NCBI RefSeq assembly: GCF_002959965.1
Contig: NZ_PREV01000027.1
Coordinates: forward strand, 1,116,001-1,180,000
Length of the DNA stretch: 64,000 bases
Direction: 5' to 3'
Origin: Microbulbifer pacificus
GTDB lineage: Bacteria; Pseudomonadota; Gammaproteobacteria; Pseudomonadales; Cellvibrionaceae
Shown: positions 15,676 through 23,974 of the stretch, piece after piece
Numbering within the stretch: position 1 is the first letter of the stretch
Layout of the letters: each line of letters opens with the position of its first letter
Notes under the pieces: model-generated
Seen by the model: the letters and a program-made list of their open reading frames with translations, nothing else
What the model was told of the DNA's origin: nothing
Database searches by the model: none
Translations under genes and position numbers: made by a program

Positions 15676-17061
15676 TCACTGAATGTCTCCCGCCAGGCGA
15701 ATGCCGCTGAACTGCCATGCCTGGTGTGGATAAAAGAAGTTTCGGTAGCCAATACGGATATGGCTGCGCGGTGTTACACAGGAGCCACCGCGCAGCACCA
15801 TCTGATTACACATAAATTTGCCGTTGTATTCACCCACCGCATCGCGGCTGGCACGATACCCCGGATATGGTCCATAGGCGCTGGATGTCCACTGCCAGAG
15901 ATTGCCAAGCAGCTGGATATGCCGATCGGGGGACGCATATTCGGCTATTGGCTGGAAATTCCGGTTTTCCAGCAGGTTGGCTTTATCCCGGGCATCCTTT
16001 TGGCAATATAGCCAGGCGGCAACTTCCCACTCAAATTCGGTCGGCAGACGCTGCCCGGCCCAGCTCGCATAGGCATCTGCCTCATAAAAACTGACATGGC
16101 AAACCGGCACGGTCAGGTCCAGTGGTTGCAGACCGCTCAGGGTAAACTGGAACCATTCGCCGTCGATTTCCCGCCAATACATCGGTGCTTGTGGATGCCC
16201 GGGTGTAGCGGCTTGCCGGATATGGTTCCAGCCATCAGACAGCCACAGACGCGGCTCGCGATAGCCACCATCCTGAAGAAACTCAAGGAATTCACCGTTA
16301 GTGACCAGGCGTGATGCCATACGAAATGCAGACTGGAATCGCTGGTGGGGCGGGCCTTCGTTATCGAAACTGAAATTGCCGACACTTCCCTCTCCGTCAC
16401 TACCCAGGGTGTAGTGATCTTCCGGCACCTGTAGCCACTGTATTGGCGGGACATCATCCATATCGTCCGGAAACGGATCCAGATCCTCGCGGTAGGCAGG
16501 AAATGCCGGGTTCTGGAAGAATGCATGCTTGATGTCCATCAACAACAATTCTTGGTGTTGCTGCTCGTGGTGGATGCCCAGCGTAAACAAAGCTGCCTGG
16601 TCGGCTGTCACATCTTCTTCTATTAGCCACTGCTCGATATGCCGATCGATATGAGCACGGTAGGAAAATATCTGTTCGATGGAGGGGCGCGATAACAGAC
16701 CGCGATCCGGGCGGGCAAAGGGCTGGCCGAGAGTGTTGTAATAGGAGTTGAAAATATGGTGAAAGCCGCGATTGAACACGGCATAACCGGGCAGCGCGTC
16801 GCGCAAGATAAAAGTTTCAAAGAACCAACTTGTATGTGCCAGGTGCCATTTCGTTGGACTGGCATCCGGCATGGATTGCAGCTGCATGTCTTCGGCAGTG
16901 AGAGGATCGGTGAGCGCTGCAGTCTCGCGGCGGACCTGTTGAAAATGATCGATCAGCGCGGCGCGCTCATTCAGGGAGAGGTCTCGATTCTCGTTGTCGA
17001 ACAACTGCTCACTCGTCGCACGGGAGAGGCCCCCTGAACCTGCGTCAGAAATCAGACTCAT
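15676..17061 (-). CDS. egtB: Ergothioneine sulfoxide synthase EgtB
   Basis: 461 residues. The N-terminal DinB-like domain has WHLAHTSWFFE (His73, His76) and HHEQQHQE (His165, His169, Glu171), which supply the non-heme iron ligands. The C-terminal half is a formylglycine-generating-enzyme-like domain (YTLGSDGEGSVGNFSFDNEG, then LPTEFEWEVAAW and VLRGGSCVTP). EgtB joins hercynine to a thiol (gamma-glutamylcysteine or cysteine) with oxygen to form the sulfoxide; sequence inspection cannot settle which thiol. It is first in the operon with egtD. No egtA, egtC or egtE is in the window, so the C-S lyase step must be elsewhere or be carried out by a general PLP enzyme. Confidence 0.95.
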   Translation of the reverse strand: MSLISDAGSGGLSRATSEQLFDNENRDLSLNERAALIDHFQQVRRETAALTDPLTAEDMQLQSMPDASPTKWHLAHTSWFFETFILRDALPGYAVFNRGFHHIFNSYYNTLGQPFARPDRGLLSRPSIEQIFSYRAHIDRHIEQWLIEEDVTADQAALFTLGIHHEQQHQELLLMDIKHAFFQNPAFPAYREDLDPFPDDMDDVPPIQWLQVPEDHYTLGSDGEGSVGNFSFDNEGPPHQRFQSAFRMASRLVTNGEFLEFLQDGGYREPRLWLSDGWNHIRQAATPGHPQAPMYWREIDGEWFQFTLSGLQPLDLTVPVCHVSFYEADAYASWAGQRLPTEFEWEVAAWLYCQKDARDKANLLENRNFQPIAEYASPDRHIQLLGNLWQWTSSAYGPYPGYRASRDAVGEYNGKFMCNQMVLRGGSCVTPRSHIRIGYRNFFYPHQAWQFSGIRLAGDIQ

Positions 17062-17197
17062 CTTTTGGTCCGGTCAACTGCAAAATCTGTCTTTGATCAT
17101 ACAACCATTGTGGCGAATTCCTATCGGCACGCCCGCATTGGGGAGGCAATCAACGCCAGGAATTTTTTCTCCAACAGCAAAACAGAAAATTTTGGAC

Positions 17198-17227
17198 AAA
17201 AAAAAGGCCGGCAGTGCCGACCTTTTC
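17198..17227 (-). terminator. Intrinsic terminator of the third TonB receptor
   Basis: A 10-bp stem (17203-17212 with 17216-17225) with a 3-base loop and eight A on the plus strand, read as U on the minus strand. The single mismatch is a G-U pair only in the minus-strand RNA, so it works in the direction of the receptor gene. Confidence 0.8.
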
Positions 17228-17262
17228 CTTCCTGTTCCGGTTGTTCCCAACCAGAGTCAGGA

Positions 17263-19860
17263 TTAGAAGCGAACAGTAAAGTCCGCACCATACATGCGTG
17301 GCATGAAGCGCCAAGCGGGGCTGGCGCCGATGGCCGCGCCAGTACCACCGTAACCACCGGCGATTTCCTCGTCGGTCACGTTCTGCACCCACAGGGCTGC
17401 GGAATAGCGGTCAGAGGCGCTGTTCCAACCGGCGCGCAGGTTCATCAGCTGATAGTCCGGGATCACACGAGCCGGATCGCTGATGGAGCCAACGCGTTCG
17501 TCAGTCCAGTTGTAGTCACCGCGTACGGAAACGTCGCCACCAGCGGCCAGTTCCCAGGTGTACTCGGCCATGATGTTGAACTTGTTCTCCGGGGTGCCAA
17601 CGCGAGGCTGACCTACGCGGGAATGTGTCTCTTCGGTTTCACCGATGGACTCGATGATCTGATAACGGGTGTATTCGGTATCCAGGAAGGAGTAGTTACC
17701 GGCAATAAACAGGTTATCAGTCGCCGCCCACTGTACTTCGAACTCCGCACCGCGACCTTCGGCGTCGGCGTTACGCAGATAGTAGTTGGGGATGGGATCG
17801 CCAACCAGGTCCAACTGCTGCAAGTTCTTGTAATCGTATGCAAATACGGACGCGTTGAACCGTACGGCATTGTCAAACAAGCTGCTCTTCACACCGATTT
17901 CCAGGTTGGTCACGCTCTCCTGGTCGAAAGAAGGATCAATGCCATCTGCTACTGTAAAGCTGTTGAAACCACCGGCTTTGAAACCGTCAGCCAGCGACAC
18001 GAAGGTCATTACGTCATCGTTCCAGCGGTAGTCCAGCACGACACGGCCAGACAGGTCACTCCAGGAATCACTCAATTTTTCATTGAGATTTGGATTGCCG
18101 CTGTTATTGAAGGCAAGGCCAAAACCGAGCGGGGGTAACTGCGCCAGATTGATTGTCATTGGGCCACTTGGCAACATCACTGGGTTGCCATTGGCATCCA
18201 TCACGTTGATGGCCAAATCGCCGACGGGCAACGCGTTCTGATAGCTGCTGACAATAGAGAAATCTTTTTCATCCGCGGTATAGCGCGCGCCTACGGTCAG
18301 ATCCATCTTATCGGTCAGGCTCCATGTAGCGTCACCATAGATCGCGGCCGAACGGTAGTCGCCTTTGTTGAATACTGTTTCGTTCCAAGGCGTGTCAGCT
18401 GCGACAAATGGGGCAACGCCCATATAGAGAGCACCAAACAGTTGTTGACGCTGGAGTTGGTAATCCGTGGGAAGACCAATCTGGCTGAAGAGCTGATCTT
18501 CTACACCACCCGGCGCTACAAATAGGTCATACATGAACTGAGTAACAGCGCCACCCTCTTGGCCAGCCTGCATCATGCTCTGGCGTACCGCAACGGCCAA
18601 CTCTTCCTGCTGGGTAGTAGGCATTGCGTCAAAGACATCCTGGGGAATACCGAGGATACCCATGGAATCTGATTGCAGACCTTTATAGACGGCAAAGGAC
18701 TCCAGCGAACCGCCAGTGAAGTAGGCTTCGGTAGTATGCTCGAGCTGCTCGCGCGAATAAGAAGCACCAAGGGTCCACTTCAGCGTGTCAGTAGCGCCAT
18801 TCAGACGGAATTCCTGAGAAAACTGAGTCTGCTCATCGAAGTTTGCGGAGCCGAACATGTAATCCGGGTTCGCCGTACCATCTTCGTCCTGTTGCAGGTG
18901 CGCGTCGAAACCGCGGTATGCAGTAATGGAGGTGAAGGTCACATTCTCGAAGTCGTGGGTAATGGACAGCGAGGTGCCCCAGGAGTCACGGTCCTCGATG
19001 GTCGGGGTATCCAGTGCATAATCACCGAATACGTCAGTACCGCCGTCACCCGCCTGCAGGGATGGCACGATGGAGCTACGCAGTGCACTGCCCTGATCCA
19101 TGATGCCGTAATCCGCACGCCACAGAACTTCAGTGTCCGGAGTGGCTTCCCACAGCAGAGAGGCTCGGTAAGTCTGGGTGTCGATGTTCCCGGTTTCGAA
19201 ATCGTTTGCCAGGTTGTCGGCGAAGGAGTCGCGACGGTTGGTGGACGCCGTGAAGCGGCCGTAAACCGTGTCGCTCAACTGGCGGTTCACCAACAGATCG
19301 GAAGACTGGCGACCGTAATTACCGGCCGTCAGATTCAGTTCGGTGGTGTCATCGGCTTGTGGCTTCTGAGAAATGATATGGATGGCACCGCCGGTGGCGT
19401 TGCGGCCAAACAAGGTGCCCTGCGGGCCTTTCAGCACTTCAACACGTTCAATATCCGCGAGCGGAATCTCGGCACCGGCGCCGCGACCGGTGTACACACC
19501 GTCAACGTATACCGCAACCGCAGGGTCGGAGCCCACGGTGAAGTCACCGGTTTCAATACCACGTACGCTGTAGGTAGGCTGCAGCGGGGTGTCGTTGTTC
19601 ATTTCCACACCCGGGGTGAATTTACCCAGGTCTGTGAGGTTCTTTACACCCATCGCTTTCATACTGTCGCCAGTGAAAGCGGAAATGGCAATCGGAACGT
19701 CCTGCAGGTTTTCCGCGCGCTTCTGCGCGGTTACCACTACTTCTTCAATCTCAGCAGCGGATGCAGCGCCACTCAGCGCTGTAGTTACAGCGATCGCAGC
19801 AGAGAGAGTGGACAGAGTGAAAAACCGGTTTTTACCGGACTGATCGGCGTCGTACATCAT
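17263..19860 (-). CDS. TonB-dependent receptor (FecA/CirA-like)
   Basis: 865 residues. Signal peptide to about residue 35 (ALSGAASAAE), then the TonB box IEEVVVTAQK. The plug domain (about 45-165) has DVPIAISAFTGDSM, VAVYVDGVYTGRGAGAEIPL and VLKGPQGTLFGRNATGGAIH, then a 22-strand-type barrel ending in the classical C-terminal F (YGADFTVRF). The barrel has a long insertion around residues 380-480, larger than in the receptor at 5725. GAGGACGCG precedes the ATG pair. It is divergent from the penicillin-acylase-family gene at 20238 and terminated by its own hairpin. This arrangement suggests uptake linked to periplasmic amide hydrolysis, but the substrate is unknown. Confidence 0.93.
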   Translation of the reverse strand: MMYDADQSGKNRFFTLSTLSAAIAVTTALSGAASAAEIEEVVVTAQKRAENLQDVPIAISAFTGDSMKAMGVKNLTDLGKFTPGVEMNNDTPLQPTYSVRGIETGDFTVGSDPAVAVYVDGVYTGRGAGAEIPLADIERVEVLKGPQGTLFGRNATGGAIHIISQKPQADDTTELNLTAGNYGRQSSDLLVNRQLSDTVYGRFTASTNRRDSFADNLANDFETGNIDTQTYRASLLWEATPDTEVLWRADYGIMDQGSALRSSIVPSLQAGDGGTDVFGDYALDTPTIEDRDSWGTSLSITHDFENVTFTSITAYRGFDAHLQQDEDGTANPDYMFGSANFDEQTQFSQEFRLNGATDTLKWTLGASYSREQLEHTTEAYFTGGSLESFAVYKGLQSDSMGILGIPQDVFDAMPTTQQEELAVAVRQSMMQAGQEGGAVTQFMYDLFVAPGGVEDQLFSQIGLPTDYQLQRQQLFGALYMGVAPFVAADTPWNETVFNKGDYRSAAIYGDATWSLTDKMDLTVGARYTADEKDFSIVSSYQNALPVGDLAINVMDANGNPVMLPSGPMTINLAQLPPLGFGLAFNNSGNPNLNEKLSDSWSDLSGRVVLDYRWNDDVMTFVSLADGFKAGGFNSFTVADGIDPSFDQESVTNLEIGVKSSLFDNAVRFNASVFAYDYKNLQQLDLVGDPIPNYYLRNADAEGRGAEFEVQWAATDNLFIAGNYSFLDTEYTRYQIIESIGETEETHSRVGQPRVGTPENKFNIMAEYTWELAAGGDVSVRGDYNWTDERVGSISDPARVIPDYQLMNLRAGWNSASDRYSAALWVQNVTDEEIAGGYGGTGAAIGASPAWRFMPRMYGADFTVRF

Positions 19861-20237
19861 CGCGTCCTCGCGTTCTAGTTATATGAAAAGCGTGATGGAA
19901 AATGGTCGTTATTGATAGTTATGTTGGGCCATCTTACGGGTAGAGCTGTTCCAAGGAAAGCTTGTTGTGACTTTTTTCTAGTGACTGGTCAGTTCTAAGG
20001 TCTATTGTAAATGATTTTTGCGTCAACGTGGCGTAAAACTGATTCTAAAGCCCGGTAATGTGACTAAAACAGGTCCGCTGGTAACCAGTCCACGACTGCC
20101 TTCGCTGCTAGACTGACAGACGCTTTTCAGTAGTGCCTCAGCTAAACAGCACCACATGGAACCATCGACAATAAACGGACTTAAGACCAATAACGTCCCA
20201 AAATAACGATTCTGGAACTTCCACTAGAGAACGCGCG
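19861..20237. other. 377-bp divergent intergenic region, TonB receptor / acylase
   Basis: No coding frame of interest. It contains an imperfect dyad TGAC-TG-GTCA at 19982-19991 of the kind bound by TetR-family repressors, and otherwise no repeat, terminator or convincing promoter that I can assign. The length is generous for two divergent promoters. Confidence 0.4.
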
Positions 20238-22595
20238 ATGTTGAAAAATATCCCTTGGGCCACCGTTATCAAACGGGGCCTGACAGCACTATTTGTCCTC
20301 TTATTCCTAGCCGCGGCATCTGCCTGGCTCTGGCTGCGTCAGAGTCTTCCGCTGCTCGACGGTGAGCTGGTTACCGGTTTGCTGGAGGAGCCGGTAACCA
20401 TCACCCGTGATGCACAAGGTATTCCCTTTATTACCGCGGAAGATCGCAATGACAGCGCGTTTGCTCTGGGTTTCCTGCACGCCCAGGAGCGCTTCTTTCA
20501 GATGGACCTGCTGCGCCGCAATTCCGCTGGCGAGCTGTCCGAACTGGTAGGTGACGCCGCCCTCTCTCACGACAGGGAAATCCGGATTCATCAGTTTCGC
20601 GCCCGCGCCGAGCGAAATATCGCCACCATGCCGACAGAGCAACAAAAGGTGCTTGAGCACTATGCCGCTGGCGTCAACTACGGACTGGCGCAGCTGGGCG
20701 CTGCTCCCTGGGAGTACGCCCTGCTCCGCGCGGAGCCAAGCCCATGGGTTCCCGCGGACAGCCTGCTGACTATTTTCAGCATGTATCTGACCTTGCAAAG
20801 CAATACCGGAGACTTCGAACTGCGGGACAATGCCCTGGCGGACCTGCTCCCGGGCGACCTGTATACGTTCTTCGTACCCAAAGGAGGGATCTGGGACGCA
20901 CCACTGATCGGTGATGCCCGAGGCCCGCTGTCACTGCCGGAGACCGATATCGCGGCTCTGGTTCAGAACGATGAGCCGATGGCACGGCAGAAGATGGAAA
21001 GCGAAGACATGATCTTCGGCAGCAATAACTGGGTCGTCGGTGGTGCGCTCACCGAGCACGGTGCGGCGATCGTGGCCGACGATATGCATCTTGCCATCAC
21101 CGTGCCCAACATCTGGTTTCGTGCAGGCTGGAATGTGCCCGGCACGGATTTCGTCATGCGCGGGGCGACCTTACCTGGCGGCCCTATCATCGTTGCCGGC
21201 AGTAACACCAAAGTAGCTTGGGGTTTCACCAACACCACAGCGGACTGGGGTGACCTGATTCCGCTGGAGATGTCTGATGACGGCAAACAATATCGTACGC
21301 CCGACGGCTGGCAGGATTTTGACATTGCCGAAGAGGAAATCGCAGTTAAGGGCAAGGAGCCCGTCAGATTAGCGGTCCGCAAAACCATTTGGGGGCCCGT
21401 AGTGACTGAGAATCACGCGGGTACCCCCCTCGCCTATCGCTGGGTCGCCCACGATACTCGAGGTGCCAATATGAATATCCTTCGCCTGGAAACCGTGTCC
21501 AGCACACGCGAGGCCATGAATCTGGCTCCGGAGCTGGGTCTGCCGCATCAGAATTTTGTGATCGGTGATAGCGACGGGAATATTGGCTGGACTGTAGCGG
21601 GCCCCATTCCCCGTCGCGTGGGGCTCGACGGCAGCCGCTCCGTAAGCTGGGCGGACGGCACCGCCTATTGGGATGGTTATCTGCCTCTGGAAGAACAGCC
21701 ACATGTCTACAATCCACCTTCCCACCGGATTTGGACCGCAAACTCCCGCACGATGGACGGCAAATATCTCAGTGTCATGGGTGACGGTGGCTACGCCCTC
21801 GGTGCGCGCCAGCAACAGATCCGCGATGACCTGTTCGCGCGCGAACACTTTAGCGAGCGCGACCTTCTGGATATCCAGCTGGACGATCGCGCGGTATTCC
21901 TTGAACGCTGGCAGGAGCAGTTGAGCACACTGCTTTCCACGGTTGATGGTTATGATGAGGTGCGTGCTCAGGTGGATAACTGGGGTGGCCGTGCCAGCGC
22001 GGACTCTGTCGGTTATCGCATCGTGCGCAACTTCCGCCTGCGCTTTATTGACCTCGCCACTGCACCGGTACTGACGTTCATGCAGCGCCACGATCCAGGC
22101 TTCGACTTCGGGCGGGTCAACCGCCAGGTAGAGTACCCGGCTTGGGAAATGCTCGCCAACGAGCCCGCCCACCTGTTGAACCCGGAATTCGAGTCGTGGA
22201 CGGCACTGAAGCTGGCGGCTCTGGACGAGGTCTTGGCCGATATGGCAAAAGACGGACTCCCGTTTGCCCAACAGACCTGGGGGGTAGAGAATTCCGCGAA
22301 AATCCAGCATCCGCTCGGCCGTGTTGTGACGGCGGTTAACTGGCTAACGGCTATGCCGGCAGACCACCTTCCCGGTGACTCCCACATGCCTCGCTTCCAG
22401 TCTTCCACCAATGGTGCGTCGGAGCGTATGGTGGTTGCACCTGGTCACGAGGAACAAGGGATCTTCCATATGGCCACCGGCCAAAGCGCCCACCCGCTAT
22501 CACCCTTTTTTGGCAATGGTCATGACGACTGGGTTCAGGGTGCACCTTCGCCGCTGAAGAAGCAGGAGACCCGCTATACGCTGATATTGCACTAA
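20238..22595 (+). CDS. Penicillin acylase family protein (Ntn hydrolase)
   Basis: 785 residues. An N-terminal hydrophobic segment (about 14-33) is a signal peptide or anchor. The alpha-chain region (about 50-240) has LGFLHAQERFFQMDLLRR. The conserved cleavage and catalytic site is FGSNNW, where Ser262 becomes the N-terminal nucleophile of the beta chain after self-processing. Downstream come DDMHLAITVPNIWFRA, PGGPIIVAGSNTKVAWGFTN and a C-terminal GQSAHPLSPFFGNGHDDW. Family members hydrolyse amides such as penicillins, acyl-homoserine lactones or acylated amino acids in the periplasm. Divergence from a TonB receptor argues for a nutritional role, although quorum quenching is possible. A good terminator follows. 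Confidence 0.9.
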   Translation: MLKNIPWATVIKRGLTALFVLLFLAAASAWLWLRQSLPLLDGELVTGLLEEPVTITRDAQGIPFITAEDRNDSAFALGFLHAQERFFQMDLLRRNSAGELSELVGDAALSHDREIRIHQFRARAERNIATMPTEQQKVLEHYAAGVNYGLAQLGAAPWEYALLRAEPSPWVPADSLLTIFSMYLTLQSNTGDFELRDNALADLLPGDLYTFFVPKGGIWDAPLIGDARGPLSLPETDIAALVQNDEPMARQKMESEDMIFGSNNWVVGGALTEHGAAIVADDMHLAITVPNIWFRAGWNVPGTDFVMRGATLPGGPIIVAGSNTKVAWGFTNTTADWGDLIPLEMSDDGKQYRTPDGWQDFDIAEEEIAVKGKEPVRLAVRKTIWGPVVTENHAGTPLAYRWVAHDTRGANMNILRLETVSSTREAMNLAPELGLPHQNFVIGDSDGNIGWTVAGPIPRRVGLDGSRSVSWADGTAYWDGYLPLEEQPHVYNPPSHRIWTANSRTMDGKYLSVMGDGGYALGARQQQIRDDLFAREHFSERDLLDIQLDDRAVFLERWQEQLSTLLSTVDGYDEVRAQVDNWGGRASADSVGYRIVRNFRLRFIDLATAPVLTFMQRHDPGFDFGRVNRQVEYPAWEMLANEPAHLLNPEFESWTALKLAALDEVLADMAKDGLPFAQQTWGVENSAKIQHPLGRVVTAVNWLTAMPADHLPGDSHMPRFQSSTNGASERMVVAPGHEEQGIFHMATGQSAHPLSPFFGNGHDDWVQGAPSPLKKQETRYTLILH

Positions 22596-22612
22596 TTCTG
22601 GGGTTCAAAATT

Positions 22613-22650
22613 AAAGAAAAAGGCGCATTGAGATGCGCCTTTTTTCTTTT
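22613..22650 (+). terminator. Intrinsic terminator after the acylase gene
   Basis: AAAGAAAAAGGCGCA pairs with TGCGCCTTTTTTCTTT around a 6-base loop, with one bulged T, and ends in a T-rich run. It starts 18 bp after the acylase stop. Confidence 0.9.
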
Positions 22651-22776
22651 TGCCATATTGCTTCCCGCCCCTCGCAGGCATGTACATTCGGGGTGCGGCA
22701 CGCGATCTCGCCAGTGCCACTACTACCCGCCCGAATAGGATTGTCCGTCAAAAATAGAGAGTATAAACATATAACC

Positions 22777-22793
22777 TATCGATTAAATCGATA
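22777..22793. promoter_or_regulatory. 17-bp palindrome upstream of azoR
   Basis: TATCGATT-A-AATCGATA is an exact inverted repeat 90 bp before the azoreductase start, in an AT-rich stretch suitable for a promoter. It is a likely operator for a redox- or quinone-responsive regulator; the regulator is not in the window. Confidence 0.5.
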
Positions 22794-22843
22794 TTTTTTA
22801 GCAAGTATTTGCGATTTTTAATCTAATCTATGGTTGGTTTAAT

Positions 22844-22877
22844 GTCTCCATCGGGTAAACAACAACCCATTGGAGAC
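22844..22877 (+). promoter_or_regulatory. Leader hairpin covering the azoR ribosome site
   Basis: GTCTCCA (22844-22850) can pair with TGGAGAC (22871-22877), extended beyond a 2x2 internal loop by GGG with CCC. The 3' arm contains GGAGA, the only ribosome-binding sequence before the ATG at 22884. Pairing would hide it. Whether it folds in the cell is inference. Confidence 0.4.
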
Positions 22878-22883
22878 ACCGAA

Positions 22884-23489
22884 ATGACTGTACAAACCAG
22901 AAAACTTCTCAAAATCCAGACCAGCCTGTTTCAGAACGACGGGCAGTCTTCGCAGCTGGCCAACGAGTTCGCTGACAACTGGCTCGCTGCAAATCCTGGT
23001 GGCGAAGTCGTGTCGCGCAATCTGGCAACCAACCCCGTACCACATCTCGATTTGTCGCGTTTCCAGGCTCTCAATAGTGACCCCGCGGAGCGCACACAGG
23101 AACAGCAGGCAGTGGTAGATTTTTCCGACGCACTGATTCAGGAAATCCGCGCCGCAGACACATTGGTTTTCGGCATCCCCATGTACAACTTCAGTGTGCC
23201 GTCCAGTCTGCATGCCTATTTTGATCATATTGCACGTGCTGGCGTGACGTTCCGCTATACGGAAAATGGCCCCGAAGGTCTGCTTACCGGTAAGCGCGCC
23301 TATGTAGTCATTACCCGCGGAGGTCTGTACGGAGAGGATCATGCGCAGACCAGCTTTATCCGCCAATTTCTGGGCTTCATCGGAATTACGGAAGTGGAGT
23401 TCGTTCATGCCGAAGGGTTGGCGCTGAGTGAAGAGTCCAGAAACACTGCGCTGGACACGGCCCGGGAACGCCTCGCGCAACTGGCCTGA
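22884..23489 (+). CDS. azoR: FMN-dependent NADH-azoreductase
   Basis: 201 residues from the ATG at 22884 (GGAGA 8 bases upstream), the same length as E. coli AzoR. Flavodoxin-like fold: KIQTSLFQNDGQSSQLANEF at the FMN phosphate site, GIPMYNFSVPSSLHAYFDHI at the isoalloxazine site, and VVITRGGLYG. AzoR enzymes reduce quinones and azo compounds by two-electron transfer from NADH, mainly as thiol-specific stress protection. The gene is alone, with its own terminator, a 17-bp palindrome and a leader hairpin upstream. Confidence 0.95.
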   Translation: MTVQTRKLLKIQTSLFQNDGQSSQLANEFADNWLAANPGGEVVSRNLATNPVPHLDLSRFQALNSDPAERTQEQQAVVDFSDALIQEIRAADTLVFGIPMYNFSVPSSLHAYFDHIARAGVTFRYTENGPEGLLTGKRAYVVITRGGLYGEDHAQTSFIRQFLGFIGITEVEFVHAEGLALSEESRNTALDTARERLAQLA

Positions 23490-23523
23490 TTCAGGCCGCT
23501 GACATTTTCATACCACGTGCTTG

Positions 23524-23547
23524 GGGTGACTGCGGTCACCCTTTTTT
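23524..23547 (+). terminator. Intrinsic terminator after azoR
   Basis: GGGTGAC (23524-23530), loop TGCG, GTCACCC (23535-23541), then six T. Confidence 0.88.
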
Positions 23548-23600
23548 GTGCCTGTTTCTTTCGATCCCGGTATCAGCCGATACCGTTGTCTTATAGAAGC

Positions 23601-23864
23601 TCACGCGGTTTCGTCGAGAATCGCGAACGAGAGAAAGGAGGTAAAAAGTCCTAGCCCGAGAACGAATGGCAGTAGTGGAAAGCAGATCATCAGCAAGGAT
23701 GAGCCGATCCAGATGTTCTTCACCCAGTTGCGTTTGACCTTGTAGTTGCGGGAATAGCGGCGTAAATGGCTGTCGTCTTCATTGGGCAGCGCGATTTCGC
23801 TTTCTCTGGGCAGAAAGCTACGCACCAGAAGTGTGCAATAGAAACGAAGCAGCATCCAAAACAT
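23601..23864 (-). CDS. Small membrane protein of unknown function
   Basis: 87 residues from the ATG at 23864, with GGTGG 5 bases upstream; a TTG at 23885 directly behind AAGGAG is a less likely start. Two hydrophobic stretches are visible: a short one at the N terminus (MFWMLLRFYCTLLVRSFL) and a long one near the C terminus (WIGSSLLMICFPLLPFVLGL). Between them is a basic loop rich in Arg and Lys. No known family is recognised. It sits alone between convergent azoR and the cysG gene, transcribed with cysG, whose stop is 110 bp upstream on the minus strand. Confidence 0.55.
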   Translation of the reverse strand: MFWMLLRFYCTLLVRSFLPRESEIALPNEDDSHLRRYSRNYKVKRNWVKNIWIGSSLLMICFPLLPFVLGLGLFTSFLSFAILDETA

Positions 23865-23974
23865 AGAACCACCACTGACAAACAACTCCTTCAGTATAGT
23901 TAGGGGTTCGCCAGTGGTCGGTCTGTTGCAGTCGAAAGATACTTCTTGCGTCTGATTGGAGAATGAATGGCGGG

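Noticed and set aside
17065..18138. 357-codon open frame antisense to the third TonB receptor
   Set aside because: It crosses the receptor's terminator and has no ribosome site or domain.
18673..19878. 401-codon open frame antisense to the third TonB receptor
   Set aside because: Shadow frame; the receptor on the other strand has signal peptide, TonB box and C-terminal F.
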